This document shows, in pieces, positions 8,922 to 18,393 of a stretch of 64,000 nucleotides of DNA. The notes beneath the pieces were generated by a model. The model was not told the DNA's origin. It worked only from the letters and a program-made list of their open reading frames with translations, and searched no databases. A program made the translations under genes and the position numbers. Origin of the DNA: Gayadomonas joobiniege G7 (GTDB lineage Bacteria > Pseudomonadota > Gammaproteobacteria > Enterobacterales > Alteromonadaceae); assembly GCF_000300815.1 (NCBI RefSeq), contig NZ_AMRX01000006.1, forward strand, positions 434,001-498,000. Reading direction: 5' to 3'. Numbering within the stretch: position 1 is the stretch's first letter; each line of letters opens with the position of its first letter.

Positions 8922-10535
8922 ATGTCTTTTAAAAATCTCAGTATCAAAAAAAAAATCCATGCAATCACCAGCATTGCCGTGATAGCTTTTGTCGCCATAG
9001 TCGCAATCAACTACCAGGCAATTGACGATAACCAAGATGCCCTGAACGAGCTCGAAAAATCATCCTACCAGGTGGTAAAATTAACTTCGTCCAACGTCAC
9101 CTTATTAGAAAAACTTGACGAACTTTATACCCAGGCCGTGACTTACGGAGAACAAGATCTGTTAGATAAAGCCTCGACAACGGGTAAAAAAATTGAGCAA
9201 AACCTAAACTCAATTAATCAAATTCATTCAGATTACATCTCACCGGACAGCCAAAACCAACTAAAAGAATACAGCAACATCTCAGCTATGCTCGCAAACG
9301 CCATGCTGTCAAATACCGCTGATTTTAGTAAAATCCAGCAACAAGCACAGAGCAAAACACAATTGTACGAATCACTGCTTGCCGACTTTAAACTTGCACA
9401 AGACAAAGCCGACGATAGATTTTTTAACCTGGTGCAAGCTACCAAAGCTCGTTCGCAGCGGGCCCTGAACCTAATGCTTGTTGTTGCCTTTAGCTCATTT
9501 ATTTTACTTATCATTGCCGCCGTGCTAATTGCACGAGGCATCAGTGCATCGGCAGGCGCAGCAGCCAACAACTTAAAACTTCTGGCCGACGGTCGGGGTT
9601 CGTTAAGTACCCGGCTCGAAGTACACGCAAATGATGAAATTGGCCGGGTTTCTAATAACTTCAATGCATTTATTACTTTATTAAAAGCGGCCGTGGTGGA
9701 AGTGATATCGGTTTGCACGCCATTAATGGAAAACTCAACCCGCTTAGTGCAGGGCATGGAACGCGCCGAAGAGGCAACCTCTAAACAAGCGGCCGATGCC
9801 GAAGTAGTTAAACAGTCAATGGAAGAAATGCGTCAAAGCGTTAGCGAAATCTCACAATCTGCCGCTAATGCATCACGCGCCGCACAAACCGCCGAACAAG
9901 AAGTTGCACAAAGTCGCACACAAATAGAGCGCACAATGGCCGAATCTCACGCCCTAAGCAACGAAATTAACAGTGCCGCAACCACCATAAATAAACTGGC
10001 CGAAGACACTAAAAACGTGGGTCAAATTTTAAACGTGATCACAGCCATCGCCGAACAAACCAATTTGCTGGCGCTTAACGCGGCTATTGAAGCCGCGCGG
10101 GCCGGTGAACAAGGGCGAGGTTTTGCTGTGGTTGCTGACGAAGTGCGAGAGCTAGCGTCTAGAACCGCACAATCGACCAACGAAATCCGTGAGCTGATAA
10201 ATACCCTTACCAGTGCCGCCGCCGAATCTGTTAACGCCATGACCTCAGCGCGCGATATGGCCACAAACAATGCCGAAGCGGCCGAAAGCACAGGCCAGTC
10301 AATTGAAAAAATTTCAGAGCAAATATTACAAATGAACGGCATGAATGCGCAAATAGCAACGGCAACCGAGCAGCAAACTAATGTAGCGAGTGTGGTATTA
10401 GAAAACGTGTCTAATATGCATATTTCGTTTGAGCAAACAATGGACTCATTATCAGCGGTAAGAGATGTTGCCGAAAACCTGCATCAATTGTCAGATTCTC
10501 TGTTAAGTGCAACCGATAAATTTAAAGTAGAATAA
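8922..10535 (+). CDS. Methyl-accepting chemotaxis protein
   Basis: This is a 537-residue chemoreceptor. TM1 lies at about residues 11-29, a periplasmic helical sensor of about 150 residues follows, TM2 at about 184-206 ([20 protein letters not shown]), then a HAMP domain and the cytoplasmic signalling coiled coil. The hairpin tip is clear at about residues 370-410 ([20 protein letters not shown], then [14 protein letters not shown]). There is no CheR/CheB-docking pentapeptide at the C terminus. The ligand is unknown. It is a single gene, divergent from the btuB operon and convergent with the porin/PstS-like operon. Confidence 0.95.
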   Translation: MSFKNLSIKKKIHAITSIAVIAFVAIVAINYQAIDDNQDALNELEKSSYQVVKLTSSNVTLLEKLDELYTQAVTYGEQDLLDKASTTGKKIEQNLNSINQIHSDYISPDSQNQLKEYSNISAMLANAMLSNTADFSKIQQQAQSKTQLYESLLADFKLAQDKADDRFFNLVQATKARSQRALNLMLVVAFSSFILLIIAAVLIARGISASAGAAANNLKLLADGRGSLSTRLEVHANDEIGRVSNNFNAFITLLKAAVVEVISVCTPLMENSTRLVQGMERAEEATSKQAADAEVVKQSMEEMRQSVSEISQSAANASRAAQTAEQEVAQSRTQIERTMAESHALSNEINSAATTINKLAEDTKNVGQILNVITAIAEQTNLLALNAAIEAARAGEQGRGFAVVADEVRELASRTAQSTNEIRELINTLTSAAAESVNAMTSARDMATNNAEAAESTGQSIEKISEQILQMNGMNAQIATATEQQTNVASVVLENVSNMHISFEQTMDSLSAVRDVAENLHQLSDSLLSATDKFKVE

Positions 10536-10557
10536 CCCGATTAAACAAAAAATGATT

Positions 10558-10597
10558 AGGGCCAGATTATTTTGCATTAACTAAAATAAACGGCCCT
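10558..10597 (-). terminator. Probable intrinsic terminator of the porin/PstS-like operon
   Basis: A two-part stem AGGGCC/GGCCCT plus TTATTTT/AAAATAA surrounds a 9-nt loop. On the minus strand it is followed a few bases later by a run of six T. It lies between two convergent genes. Confidence 0.5.
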
Positions 10598-10604
10598 GAC
10601 AAAC

Positions 10605-11015
10605 TTAATAAGTCGCGATGACTTTTACCTTGTTGCTTACCGAAGCGGCATCAATATAACCAATTGCCTGTTTGTTGCCTGCAACAAAATCTATGACAGC
10701 TTGATCATTAGCCAATTTTTCTGGCGGTGTAGCTTTACCGGTAAAAATTAACTTAGACCAGTAAGCGTTTAATTGGCTGCCGGACTTACCTACAACCTTA
10801 TCATTAAACTCATTAGCGATACCTGTACCGTCCTGATTAACAGGCACGACCTTGCTACCGTCGGCAAATGATTTGCTTTTGCCTAAATAAATTTTTTGAA
10901 TTGCATCCTGATCTAAACTTTGCTTATTGGCAGGGTTAACAATAACGGCAACATCCGCCAACACACTTTGCGAAGTCATTAGCATAGCCGCAAAAGTTAA
11001 ATACTTTTTCATCAT
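10605..11015 (-). CDS. Small PstS-like phosphate-binding protein
   Basis: This 136-residue secreted protein has a signal peptide (MMKKYLTFAAML...VLA) followed by a single PBP-like domain (VAVIVNPANKQSLDQDAI, QKIYLGKSKSFADG, GTGIANEFNDKVVGKS, AIGYIDAASV). It matches the N-terminal part of PstS-type proteins but is less than half their length. Such short forms are common in marine gammaproteobacteria. It lies 9 bp downstream of a porin gene in the same orientation, so the pair is probably one operon handling an anion, perhaps phosphate, across the outer membrane and periplasm. Transport by a complete Pst system cannot be shown here. Confidence 0.8.
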   Translation of the reverse strand: MMKKYLTFAAMLMTSQSVLADVAVIVNPANKQSLDQDAIQKIYLGKSKSFADGSKVVPVNQDGTGIANEFNDKVVGKSGSQLNAYWSKLIFTGKATPPEKLANDQAVIDFVAGNKQAIGYIDAASVSNKVKVIATY

Positions 11016-11024
11016 AAACCTCCG

Positions 11025-12170
11025 TTAAAATACCAAATCGACAGCCACTAATACTAGGCCACTGTCTTCGTTTTGTTTTTTATCGTCAAATCGGCTGTAA
11101 TCGACTTTTAACGCGGCCATTGGATGAAAATCATATCTAGCACCAAGTGTGTATATATTTCTATTCGACTCAAACGAGCTTAACACCTGATTAAGACCTT
11201 GGTTTAATTGAGGCACAGTGGTCACTTGATCAAACCTGTTACTGTCATGTTCATCACTGGTATCTTCGTAGGTTAAATGCAGCAAATAATCCTCAATGCG
11301 GTATCCAAACGAGGCATAATATTGAGTTTGTTTTGCAAACACACTGTTTTCAACCTCAAACACTGTGTATTCGGTATCAAATAGGATATTGTTGTAATCG
11401 ATAGAAAAACCAACAGCCATAAAAGTCCCATCATCTTCATCTATTGCTACATTATCCGCTTGTTGAGTAAATCCGGCACCCCGCAGACCCGCTTCTAACG
11501 TATTAATAGCAGCGCCGGTCGCACTACTGTTATTTAGCTCAACCGAAGTTTCTGCGGCAAAATACGCAGCGCGGGCGCTAAACCAGTTGTAGCTTAACGT
11601 CCAGTTTAAACCGGCAATATTGTTTAACTCTGCTTGATCATTAGGTGATACGCCATAAATTTCATCATCAAATCCACCATAAACAAGCTGTAAGCTAGAG
11701 TCCCAATTACCTAATTGGCTATTATGTAAAAAGCTCAAACCTTCATAAGTTGAAAACGGCAGGTTATATACAGATTGTGGTGGTCTAACCCAGCGGTATG
11801 CGTACCCAACATCTAAAAAGTCGGAATATTTATACAATGGAATCCGCATTTTACCGGCACTGACTTGCCAATGATCAGATATCTCGTAGGTTAAATAGGC
11901 CCATTCAAAATCAGCCTCAAAATCGTTGGCACCACGGGCAACAATTTGCGCAGTAGCGGATAAATTTTCCTGTAAATCGGTTGCGGCCTGCAGTGCAAAA
12001 ATACTTTCATTTTTAAACGAAATATCATTATCAAATCCAGTTGCACCTGTGTTGTCACTTATGGATTTTCCAGCAACAATTGACGCAAAACCGTTAAAAC
12101 GTATCTCAGCAAGCGTGCTTGCAGAAAATCCGGCAGCGGCCAAAATAATGGCGAGCGAGAGTTTTTTCAT
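11025..12170 (-). CDS. Outer-membrane porin-like beta-barrel
   Basis: This is a 381-residue protein with a signal peptide cleaved near STLAE and a barrel of alternating amphipathic strands (EWAYLTYEISDHWQVSAGKM, LHLTYEDTSDEH, LVLVAVDLVF). It ends in Phe, as expected for Bam-assembled barrels. It resembles single-gene porins found in Alteromonadales. Its tight linkage with the PstS-like gene suggests an oxyanion channel, but no substrate residue can be pointed out. The upstream 500 bp holds only REPs and the promoter of the aminotransferase on the other strand. Confidence 0.82.
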   Translation of the reverse strand: MKKLSLAIILAAAGFSASTLAEIRFNGFASIVAGKSISDNTGATGFDNDISFKNESIFALQAATDLQENLSATAQIVARGANDFEADFEWAYLTYEISDHWQVSAGKMRIPLYKYSDFLDVGYAYRWVRPPQSVYNLPFSTYEGLSFLHNSQLGNWDSSLQLVYGGFDDEIYGVSPNDQAELNNIAGLNWTLSYNWFSARAAYFAAETSVELNNSSATGAAINTLEAGLRGAGFTQQADNVAIDEDDGTFMAVGFSIDYNNILFDTEYTVFEVENSVFAKQTQYYASFGYRIEDYLLHLTYEDTSDEHDSNRFDQVTTVPQLNQGLNQVLSSFESNRNIYTLGARYDFHPMAALKVDYSRFDDKKQNEDSGLVLVAVDLVF

Positions 12171-12683
12171 GTGAATTCCTTACAACAATAATTAGGGGCA
12201 ATAATTCACCGCAAGTATAGGCAAAAAATTATAAAAAGCCATAACGATTAATTGTGAATTGTTTACGTATCGGCCGCCGACACCCATTGTATGTCGGCTC
12301 CACCGATAGGTGCAGCCGACATTTTGCAAACACAACGATTGTTTATGGGGGCCGCGCACAAATCCAAACACCGCGATCGCCTGCAAATTGTCGCCAACAC
12401 CTGCGGTGGTGGCGGGTTGTTGGAAACGCCGTTGGCGGTTCCAACCTACGAAAATTTCAACAAAGCGATATGATGTAGGTCGGCTCCGCCGTAGGCGCAG
12501 CCGACAATCGGCAAACACCGCCACTGTTTGCGCACAACCAAACACCGAAATGAATAAAAATTCACTAAAATGGTATAATTATGAAAAATCTACTCAATTC
12601 AACTGCAAAATCTGTTAACTCTGTGGCCAGTCGTGTATTATATCGCCCATTAAATTTTTTAAACCAATCAGGAAGCGAATTAC
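12171..12683. repeat. Gene-free region with REP composite
   Basis: It contains a type-A REP variant at 12289-12323 (CACC/GGTG inner pairs), a B-C chimeric hairpin at 12388-12449 matching the one at 747-808, and a type-A REP at 12475-12508. The same order A/B-C/A and the linker GAAAATTTCAACAA occur in the first kilobase. The last 130 bp before the aminotransferase are AT-rich and presumably hold its promoter; I cannot assign boxes with confidence. Confidence 0.8.
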
Positions 12684-13880
12684 ATGTTTCAACAAATGAC
12701 TGCTTTACCACCAGATCCACTCTTAGGCATTGCTGCGGCTTACAAAGCTGACTCAAACCCTAAAAAAGTAGATTTAGGTGTTGGTGTTTACAAAACCGAA
12801 GATGGCAAAACGCCTATCTTAACCAGCGTGCAAAAATCATTGCAAATATTGCTCGACAGCGAAGATTCAAAGTCTTACATCCAGCCACGCGGTAATCAGG
12901 CATTTTTAGACAACATGGAACAGCTGGTATTAGGTTCTAGCAACCCATTATTAGCCTCTGGCCGTGTCGAGAGCGTTCAAGCACCGGGCGGAACAGGCTC
13001 ATTAAAATTAGGCTTTCAATTAATTAAACGTAGCAACCCAAATGCAAAAATCTGGGTGAGCGGTCCAACTTGGGCAAACCACGTTGCGTTAATTAAATCT
13101 TCTGGTTTAGACCACGCCGAATATCCATACTACGACAAAGCGAACAACCAGCTTAAAGCCGATGAAATGTTAGAAACTTTGGCTCAATTAGGTCCAAACG
13201 ACGTTGTTTTATTACACGGCTGTTGTCACAACCCAACCGGTGAAGATTTAACCCCTGAACTGTGGAATAAAATTACAGATTTAGCCGTAGAAAAAGGATT
13301 TTTACCTTATATCGACATCGCCTACCAAGGTTTTGGTATTGATTTAGACACAGACGTTGCTGGCGTTCGCCACTTATTAAGCAAAGTACCAGAAGCCTTA
13401 ATTGCAACTTCTTGTTCTAAAAACTTTGGTTTATACCGCGAGCGTACCGGTTTAATTACCACGGTAAGCCAAACCCCAGAGCTGGCTTCAGTTGCTTTAT
13501 CACACGTGTTAAACATTGCCCGTGAAATTTATTCTATGCCGCCTTCATACGGTGGTGCAGCGGTGGGTATTTTATTAAGCAACCCAGAATTAACCACAGA
13601 GTGGAAAGGCGAACTGGCAGAAATGTGTGGCCGCATGCGTAATTTACGCGCCATGTTAGTTGATAAAATTCATGAGCGTGGTGTTGACGAAGACTTTAGT
13701 TTTATTAACCGTCAAAATGGTATGTTCACCTTTTTAGGCATTACCCCAGAGCAAGTACAAGCCATGCGTGACGAATACGCAATTTATATGGCGGGTAGCA
13801 GCCGAATCAACATTGCGGGTATTTCTAGCTCAAATGTTGACTACATCGCAGATGCTGTGGCCGCTATCTTAAAAAAATAA
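12684..13880 (+). CDS. tyrB: Aromatic/aspartate aminotransferase
   Basis: This is a PLP-dependent class I transaminase of 398 residues, the normal length for AspC/TyrB. Motifs in order are VDLGVGVYKTEDGKTP, the substrate-pocket CCHNPTGED, YIDIAYQGFG, the Schiff-base lysine in SCSKNFGLYRERTG (about residue 245) and a terminal SSRINIAGI. The family transfers amino groups between aspartate or aromatic amino acids and 2-oxoglutarate. Sequence by eye cannot separate AspC from TyrB specificity, so the symbol is a best guess. It is a single gene followed by a strong terminator. Confidence 0.92.
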   Translation: MFQQMTALPPDPLLGIAAAYKADSNPKKVDLGVGVYKTEDGKTPILTSVQKSLQILLDSEDSKSYIQPRGNQAFLDNMEQLVLGSSNPLLASGRVESVQAPGGTGSLKLGFQLIKRSNPNAKIWVSGPTWANHVALIKSSGLDHAEYPYYDKANNQLKADEMLETLAQLGPNDVVLLHGCCHNPTGEDLTPELWNKITDLAVEKGFLPYIDIAYQGFGIDLDTDVAGVRHLLSKVPEALIATSCSKNFGLYRERTGLITTVSQTPELASVALSHVLNIAREIYSMPPSYGGAAVGILLSNPELTTEWKGELAEMCGRMRNLRAMLVDKIHERGVDEDFSFINRQNGMFTFLGITPEQVQAMRDEYAIYMAGSSRINIAGISSSNVDYIADAVAAILKK

Positions 13881-13910
13881 ACTTTTAGTTCATTTTTGTC
13901 GTATATTTAA

Positions 13911-13937
13911 ATGCCTGCCAAACCGCAGGCATTTTTT
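13911..13937 (+). terminator. Intrinsic terminator after the aminotransferase
   Basis: A perfect 8-bp GC-rich stem ATGCCTGC/GCAGGCAT with a 6-nt loop is followed by a T run, about 30 bp after the stop. Confidence 0.85.
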
Positions 13938-13966
13938 GTATGGGAAGCCAAATCCTTGGAGGATAG

Positions 13967-14566
13967 ATGAAATCCACTTTACTCACCCTAACCTTAAGCC
14001 TTATCCTGCTGTCGGCTTGCTCAACACGAGAAAAACGCGAACAATTTTCTGGCTCAACCGAACAACGTCTAGTGACCTATAGCATTCAAGAAGTGGCTAA
14101 AGCATTTACCCAAGAACCACTAGACATTCTCACCAACAAGAGCTTTAGCGTTGAAAGCTACTTTTTATTAGACAACTATGTTGTAGATTTTGCCGAAGCC
14201 AAAATCGTAAGCAGCATTAGCGAAGCTTTTAATGCCAAATATCAAAAGCCGCTCATTAATTATACTGGTGAGCCTACAGAGCAGCCAAAAGCCGAATACA
14301 CCTTAAAGCTATTTTTTAACTCACTCGGCACAGATCGTGATCAGGCTGGTTTTTCGTTTCCGTTAATTAACCTGAGTGAACCAGAAAAAAGTACCTCAAT
14401 TAGTTTGTTAGCGGTCGATATGTATCATGGTATTTCAGAGTGCGAATACATATTAGTTGATTCACAAAACAATGAAATAGTATACAAAGGGCATATAAAA
14501 GCCCGAGTGCGCACCGACAACTTTACAACACCAATATTTAGCTTTCCGCTATCCGATCTGGATTAA
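13967..14566 (+). CDS. Lipoprotein of unknown function
   Basis: This is a 199-residue protein with a lipobox LSAC (Cys18) after a hydrophobic signal, preceded by the ribosome site TTGGAGGATAG. The mature part has mixed alpha/beta character with a conserved-looking ILVDSQNNEIVYKGHIKARV segment near the C terminus. I do not recognise the family. It is followed after 11 bp by a seven-unit REP array, so it ends its transcript or is separated from the glutaredoxin gene by seven hairpins. Confidence 0.75.
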   Translation: MKSTLLTLTLSLILLSACSTREKREQFSGSTEQRLVTYSIQEVAKAFTQEPLDILTNKSFSVESYFLLDNYVVDFAEAKIVSSISEAFNAKYQKPLINYTGEPTEQPKAEYTLKLFFNSLGTDRDQAGFSFPLINLSEPEKSTSISLLAVDMYHGISECEYILVDSQNNEIVYKGHIKARVRTDNFTTPIFSFPLSDLD

Positions 14567-14577
14567 ACACTTTAGTT

Positions 14578-14918
14578 GTAGGTTTGCACCGCCGCAGGCG
14601 TTGCAAACAATGCGCGAACACTTTAGTCGTAGGTTTGCACCGCCGAAGGCGTTGCAAACAATGAGCGAACACTTTAGTCGTAGGTTTGCACCGCAGAAGG
14701 CGTTGCAAACAAAGTGCGAACACTTTAGTTGTAGGTTTGCACCGCCGAAGGCGTTGCAAACAATGCGCGAACACTTTAGTCGTAGGTTTGCACCGCCGAA
14801 GGCGTTGCAAACAAAGTGCGAACACTTTAGTCGTAGGTTTGCACCGCCGAAGGCGTTGCAAACAATGCGCGAACACTTTAGTCGTAGGTTTGCACCGCCG
14901 CAGGCGTTGCAAACAAAG
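14578..14918 (+). repeat. Seven-unit 51-bp REP array (type D)
   Basis: The GTAGGTTTGCACC hairpin recurs at 14578, 14629, 14680, 14731, 14782, 14833 and 14884, exactly 51 bp apart. Each unit is a hairpin (TTTGCA...TGCAAA arms) plus the linker with GCGAACACTTTAGTC. From unit 3 on the linkers alternate between an AAGTGC and an ATGCGC form, suggesting growth by 102-bp dimers. Because 51 is a multiple of 3, several frames stay open through the array, giving false ORFs of 17-residue repeats. Confidence 0.95.
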
Positions 14919-14943
14919 TGCTATATAAAAGGAGTCTCTATTT

Positions 14944-15633
14944 ATGGCAAAAAATGTAAAAATTTATCGCAAAAAAATGTGCCCGTTCGGGCAAAAAGCC
15001 GTCGATTTGTTAACGCAACAAGGCTACAGCTATCAAGATCATTTATTTGATGATAAAGAAGAAGAGCAAACCTTTAAAGCCGGACACCAAGTAAGCACAA
15101 CACCGCAAATATTTATTGACGGTGAGCGCATTGGTGGTTATTCGGAACTTGCTAAACATTTTAACGTAGCCCCAGAGACAAATAAAAACAAAAAATCCTA
15201 CGTGCCTGTGGTTGCATTATTTTCGGTTGCTTTATTGTTAGCCCTGGCCACCGAAACCCAATTTAAAGGTTTTATGGGCTTTTCGCTCAGTTTGCTCGCA
15301 CTGCAAAAACTAATGGACATAAAAGCCTTTGTTAGCGGTTTTAAACAATATGATCTGTTGGCACCACATATTACGCCATATGCGTATGCTTATCCGTTTT
15401 TAGAGCTTGCGAGTGGTTTAGGCATATTAGCCTCATTTATTTTGCCAGCGGTTGCTATTGTAATGCTGGTTATCGGTGGGATAGGGGCCGTTTCTGTGAT
15501 CAACAGCGTTTACATTAAAAAGAAAGATTTAAATTGTGCCTGTGTCGGCGGAAATTCCAACGTACCGCTTGGCGCTTTAAGTTTAACCGAAAATCTTATG
15601 ATGTTATTTATGGGCATTATTTTAATCGTGTAA
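14944..15633 (+). CDS. Glutaredoxin-MauE membrane fusion protein
   Basis: This is a 229-residue two-part protein. Residues 1-75 form a glutaredoxin fold (VKIYRKKMCPFGQKAVDLL, TTPQIFIDGERIGGY) whose active site is CPFG, i.e. only the first cysteine of the usual CPYC. Residues from about 85 form a four-helix MauE/DoxX-like membrane domain, ending with a loop NCACVGGNSNVPLGALSL that carries a Cys-x-Cys. A role in membrane thiol-disulfide exchange or methylamine-dehydrogenase-type maturation is inferred from the families. The ribosome site GGAG starts 12 bp after the end of the REP array, so the seven hairpins form its 5' neighbourhood. Confidence 0.82.
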   Translation: MAKNVKIYRKKMCPFGQKAVDLLTQQGYSYQDHLFDDKEEEQTFKAGHQVSTTPQIFIDGERIGGYSELAKHFNVAPETNKNKKSYVPVVALFSVALLLALATETQFKGFMGFSLSLLALQKLMDIKAFVSGFKQYDLLAPHITPYAYAYPFLELASGLGILASFILPAVAIVMLVIGGIGAVSVINSVYIKKKDLNCACVGGNSNVPLGALSLTENLMMLFMGIILIV

Positions 15634-15835
15634 CAGACGTCGCATTTGTCTGCATAGTGTTGGAAACACCTTCGGTGGTTCCAAGCTACCAAAAATGCAC
15701 GTGTGCGTTTGATCTTTGGTGATGTTGAAAAACAACGTAGGTCGGCTCCGCCAGCGGCGCAGCCGACAATTGGCAAACGATTGTGATGTTCGTATTTTTA
15801 TGTAAATGATTCAAACAATGACGGTCCTGCATATT
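15634..15835. repeat. Two single REPs
   Basis: There is a type-C hairpin in minus orientation at 15658-15689 (GTTGGAAACACC...GGTGGTTCCAAGCTAC) and a type-A REP in plus orientation at 15737-15770. Nothing else is recognised. Confidence 0.85.
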
Positions 15836-16098
15836 GTTAGAAACACCTTTGGTGGTTCCAACCTACAACAAACATCAAATGTGTCTGCATAGTGTTGGAA
15901 TCACCTTTGGTGGTTCCAACCTACAACAAACATCGCATTTGACTGCATATTGTTGGAAACACCTTTGGTGGTTCCAACCTACAACAAACATCACATTTGT
16001 CTGCATATTGTTGGAAACACCTTTGGTGGTTCCAACCTACAACAAACATCGCATTTAACTGCATATTGTTGGAATCACCTTTGGTGGTTCCAACCTAC
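15836..16098 (-). repeat. Five-unit 58-bp REP array (type C)
   Basis: The hairpin GTTGGAAACACC...GGTGGTTCCAACCTAC starts at 15836, 15894, 15952, 16010 and 16068 with a constant 58-bp period; two units carry GGAATCACC instead. The foot GTAG lies on the minus strand, so the array points towards the cpdB-like gene's 3' end and its last unit touches that gene's stop codon. Confidence 0.95.
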
Positions 16099-18138
16099 CT
16101 ATTTTAAATTAACTTTGTACAAGGCAAAACCTTGTTCATTGGTTTGGCCGGTAGGGCTCACAGCAGGTAAATTGGCTGCAATATCTTCAACTTCGGCCAG
16201 TGGCGAGGTCGTAAATACGACATTTAAATCTGTATCCGTAGTAATTTTTGCAAACGACCAGTTACCGTCTGCCGAAGGATCAAAGCCGTTTTCACCAGCC
16301 TGGTTTGCTTGCTCAATTAAATAATTACGCAATACACCTCGGTTTTCGTCAGGCCCTTCAAACGTTTCGCGCGAGCTGCCATCAATGGCTGGGAAGTTAC
16401 CACCACCGCCGGCACGGTAATTGTTAGAAACCACCAAAAAATCACCGTTCATATCAATTGGCTGACCATTATATTGCAAATTAATAATGCGCTCGTAGGC
16501 TTCATTAACTAAATTGCCATCTAAATCGTAGCGTGACGGTTGGGTTACATCAATTTGGTAAGTAACACCGTCAATAACATCAAAATTAAAAGTTGGAAAT
16601 GCGGCATTAACCAACTGCTGTTGCTCGCTAGAGTTAATATCAATTTGATTAAACTGACCGGCAGAACGCTCTAACCACTCTTTAACATCACTGCCTTTAA
16701 CTTTAATCATACGGATAGTATTTGGAAAAACATACAAGCTAACCGTATCTAATAAAGCAATATCACCCGCTTTAACAAACGTAAAATCATCCGGACCATT
16801 ACGACCTGCTCTAAAAGGTGCAGCGGCCGATAAAACTGGCAAACCGTCTAACTCAGTGCCGGCAATAAAGTTTTTACCCCAATTAATTTGAGCATCCGAA
16901 ACAACCTGAATTGAAGGGTCATCCTGCACTAACGAAAAAAAGCTAAATATAGGCGCAGACACTTTAGCAAAAGGTTCGCTAATCCATTTGATAGTGGCCT
17001 GATGTTCAGTATCAATTGCTGATAATACACCCGCATGCGGAGTTGGCGTATAATCAACAAATTGACCGTCTTCGGTGCCAGAAATGGCTCTTAGTTCAAC
17101 ATCCGAATCAACGACAGTCCAGCCTGAATCTTTATATTCCAGCTCTAAATCAATGACCCCTAAATGATTACCAAAAAAGCCGGGCATCACTGCAGGTACA
17201 CCGTTTAATTTACCATTTTTATTGTCTATGCCAGCCGTTTCATAGCCATTGTACGCTGGATCGCCAGGAAAGTTTCTATGGTTATGACCAAATAAAATAG
17301 CATCCACATGGTCTATTTTAGATAGCTCCAACGAGGCGTTTTCAGCAAGTGATTCATACGCGCTTGAGGTTAAACCTGAGTGAGGCACCAAAATAACCAC
17401 ATCGGCGCCTTTGGCTTTCATTTCGGGAACAAACTTTTTAGCGGTTTCTACAATATCTTTTGCAATCACCTTGCCATCTAAATGAGCATTATCCCATTGC
17501 ATGATCTGCGGGGGTGTTAAACCCAAATAACCCACTTTAATGGTTTGCTCGTTGCCACTTTCATCCCAAACGATTTTTTCTTGAATATAATAAGGCGTGT
17601 AACGGTTAACGTCGTTTTCATCAAGGTCGTCACCGTCGTCTACATAAACGTTGGCATTAATATAAGGAAATTCAGCGCCTTTTAATGTGGCATCTAAAAA
17701 CTCTAAACCAAAATTAAATTCATGGTTGCCTAAATTAGCAACATCATAATCGAGCTGATTCATGGCTTTAAATACAACGTGGGTATCGCTGCTCATAATC
17801 TCATCGCGGCGTTCGATTGCTTCATAATCCCCAAGCGGACTATTTTGAATCAGGTCGCCGTTGTCAACCAAAACACTGTTTTTAACTTCGGCGCGTGCGT
17901 TTTCGATTAACACTGCAGTATTCGCAAACCCCAAAGTTTCCGATTTTGATTGTGCAAAATAGTCATAGTTGGCCAGATACATATGAATATCTGTTGTTTC
18001 CATTACCCGCAAATGCACAGTATCTTTTGGTGTTTCTGTGTTGTCACCGTCTAAATCTAACTCAACCGAACAACCCGCTAATAGCGCAGTTGAAATAGAT
18101 AAGCTGATTAACCCTTGTTTAAAATATCTAAAATTCAT
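16099..18138 (-). CDS. cpdB: CpdB-family 2',3'-cyclic phosphodiesterase / 3'-nucleotidase lipoprotein
   Basis: This is a 679-residue calcineurin-fold nucleotidase. It has lipobox LAGC (Cys23), the metal-binding METTDIHMYLANYDY, VDNGDLIQ, LGNHEFNFGLEFL, LVPHSG and FGHNHRNFPG, then the C-terminal nucleotide-binding domain with VVSNNYRAGGGGNFP. These are the CpdB family hallmarks; the enzyme releases nucleosides and phosphate from periplasmic or surface nucleotides. E. coli CpdB is soluble and periplasmic, while this one is predicted to be lipid-anchored. It has no operon partner. The stop TAG is followed immediately by the GTAG of a REP. Confidence 0.9.
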   Translation of the reverse strand: MNFRYFKQGLISLSISTALLAGCSVELDLDGDNTETPKDTVHLRVMETTDIHMYLANYDYFAQSKSETLGFANTAVLIENARAEVKNSVLVDNGDLIQNSPLGDYEAIERRDEIMSSDTHVVFKAMNQLDYDVANLGNHEFNFGLEFLDATLKGAEFPYINANVYVDDGDDLDENDVNRYTPYYIQEKIVWDESGNEQTIKVGYLGLTPPQIMQWDNAHLDGKVIAKDIVETAKKFVPEMKAKGADVVILVPHSGLTSSAYESLAENASLELSKIDHVDAILFGHNHRNFPGDPAYNGYETAGIDNKNGKLNGVPAVMPGFFGNHLGVIDLELEYKDSGWTVVDSDVELRAISGTEDGQFVDYTPTPHAGVLSAIDTEHQATIKWISEPFAKVSAPIFSFFSLVQDDPSIQVVSDAQINWGKNFIAGTELDGLPVLSAAAPFRAGRNGPDDFTFVKAGDIALLDTVSLYVFPNTIRMIKVKGSDVKEWLERSAGQFNQIDINSSEQQQLVNAAFPTFNFDVIDGVTYQIDVTQPSRYDLDGNLVNEAYERIINLQYNGQPIDMNGDFLVVSNNYRAGGGGNFPAIDGSSRETFEGPDENRGVLRNYLIEQANQAGENGFDPSADGNWSFAKITTDTDLNVVFTTSPLAEVEDIAANLPAVSPTGQTNEQGFALYKVNLK

Positions 18139-18393
18139 TTGACTACCTTATTGTTTTATTAAATTGCTAGCAGTTTGCGAGCGAAAAATTACAGTCAAAT
18201 GAGTTAAATATGAAAATAAGAGGAAAGTTTTATTAAAAGGGGCTTTTGTGATGATGCTAAAAAACCATGTTGAATTTTCTTAAATTGTAGATAACACTTT
18301 AGGTGTTGAAAATTTTTGACATTCTGTTTGGGGAGCGTGTCGGATTGCAGTTAGCGCTTGTTTATTATCTTATATTTTTTATGGACTAATAAA
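18139..18393. other. Intergenic, no feature recognised
   Basis: This is an AT-rich space between divergent genes; it should contain the promoters of both. No REP and no clear box can be assigned. Confidence 0.5.

Noticed and set aside
14538-15050. Long ORFs on both strands made of 17-residue repeats
   Set aside because: They are by-products of the 51-bp REP array (51 is a multiple of three); no ribosome sites and no amino-acid conservation beyond the DNA repeat.
14578-16098. Possible CRISPR arrays
   Set aside because: The units are palindromic REPs with near-identical linkers; there are no unique spacers and no cas genes.
15834-16324. Plus-strand ORFs over the 58-bp array
   Set aside because: Repeat-derived frames running into the antisense of the cpdB-like gene.
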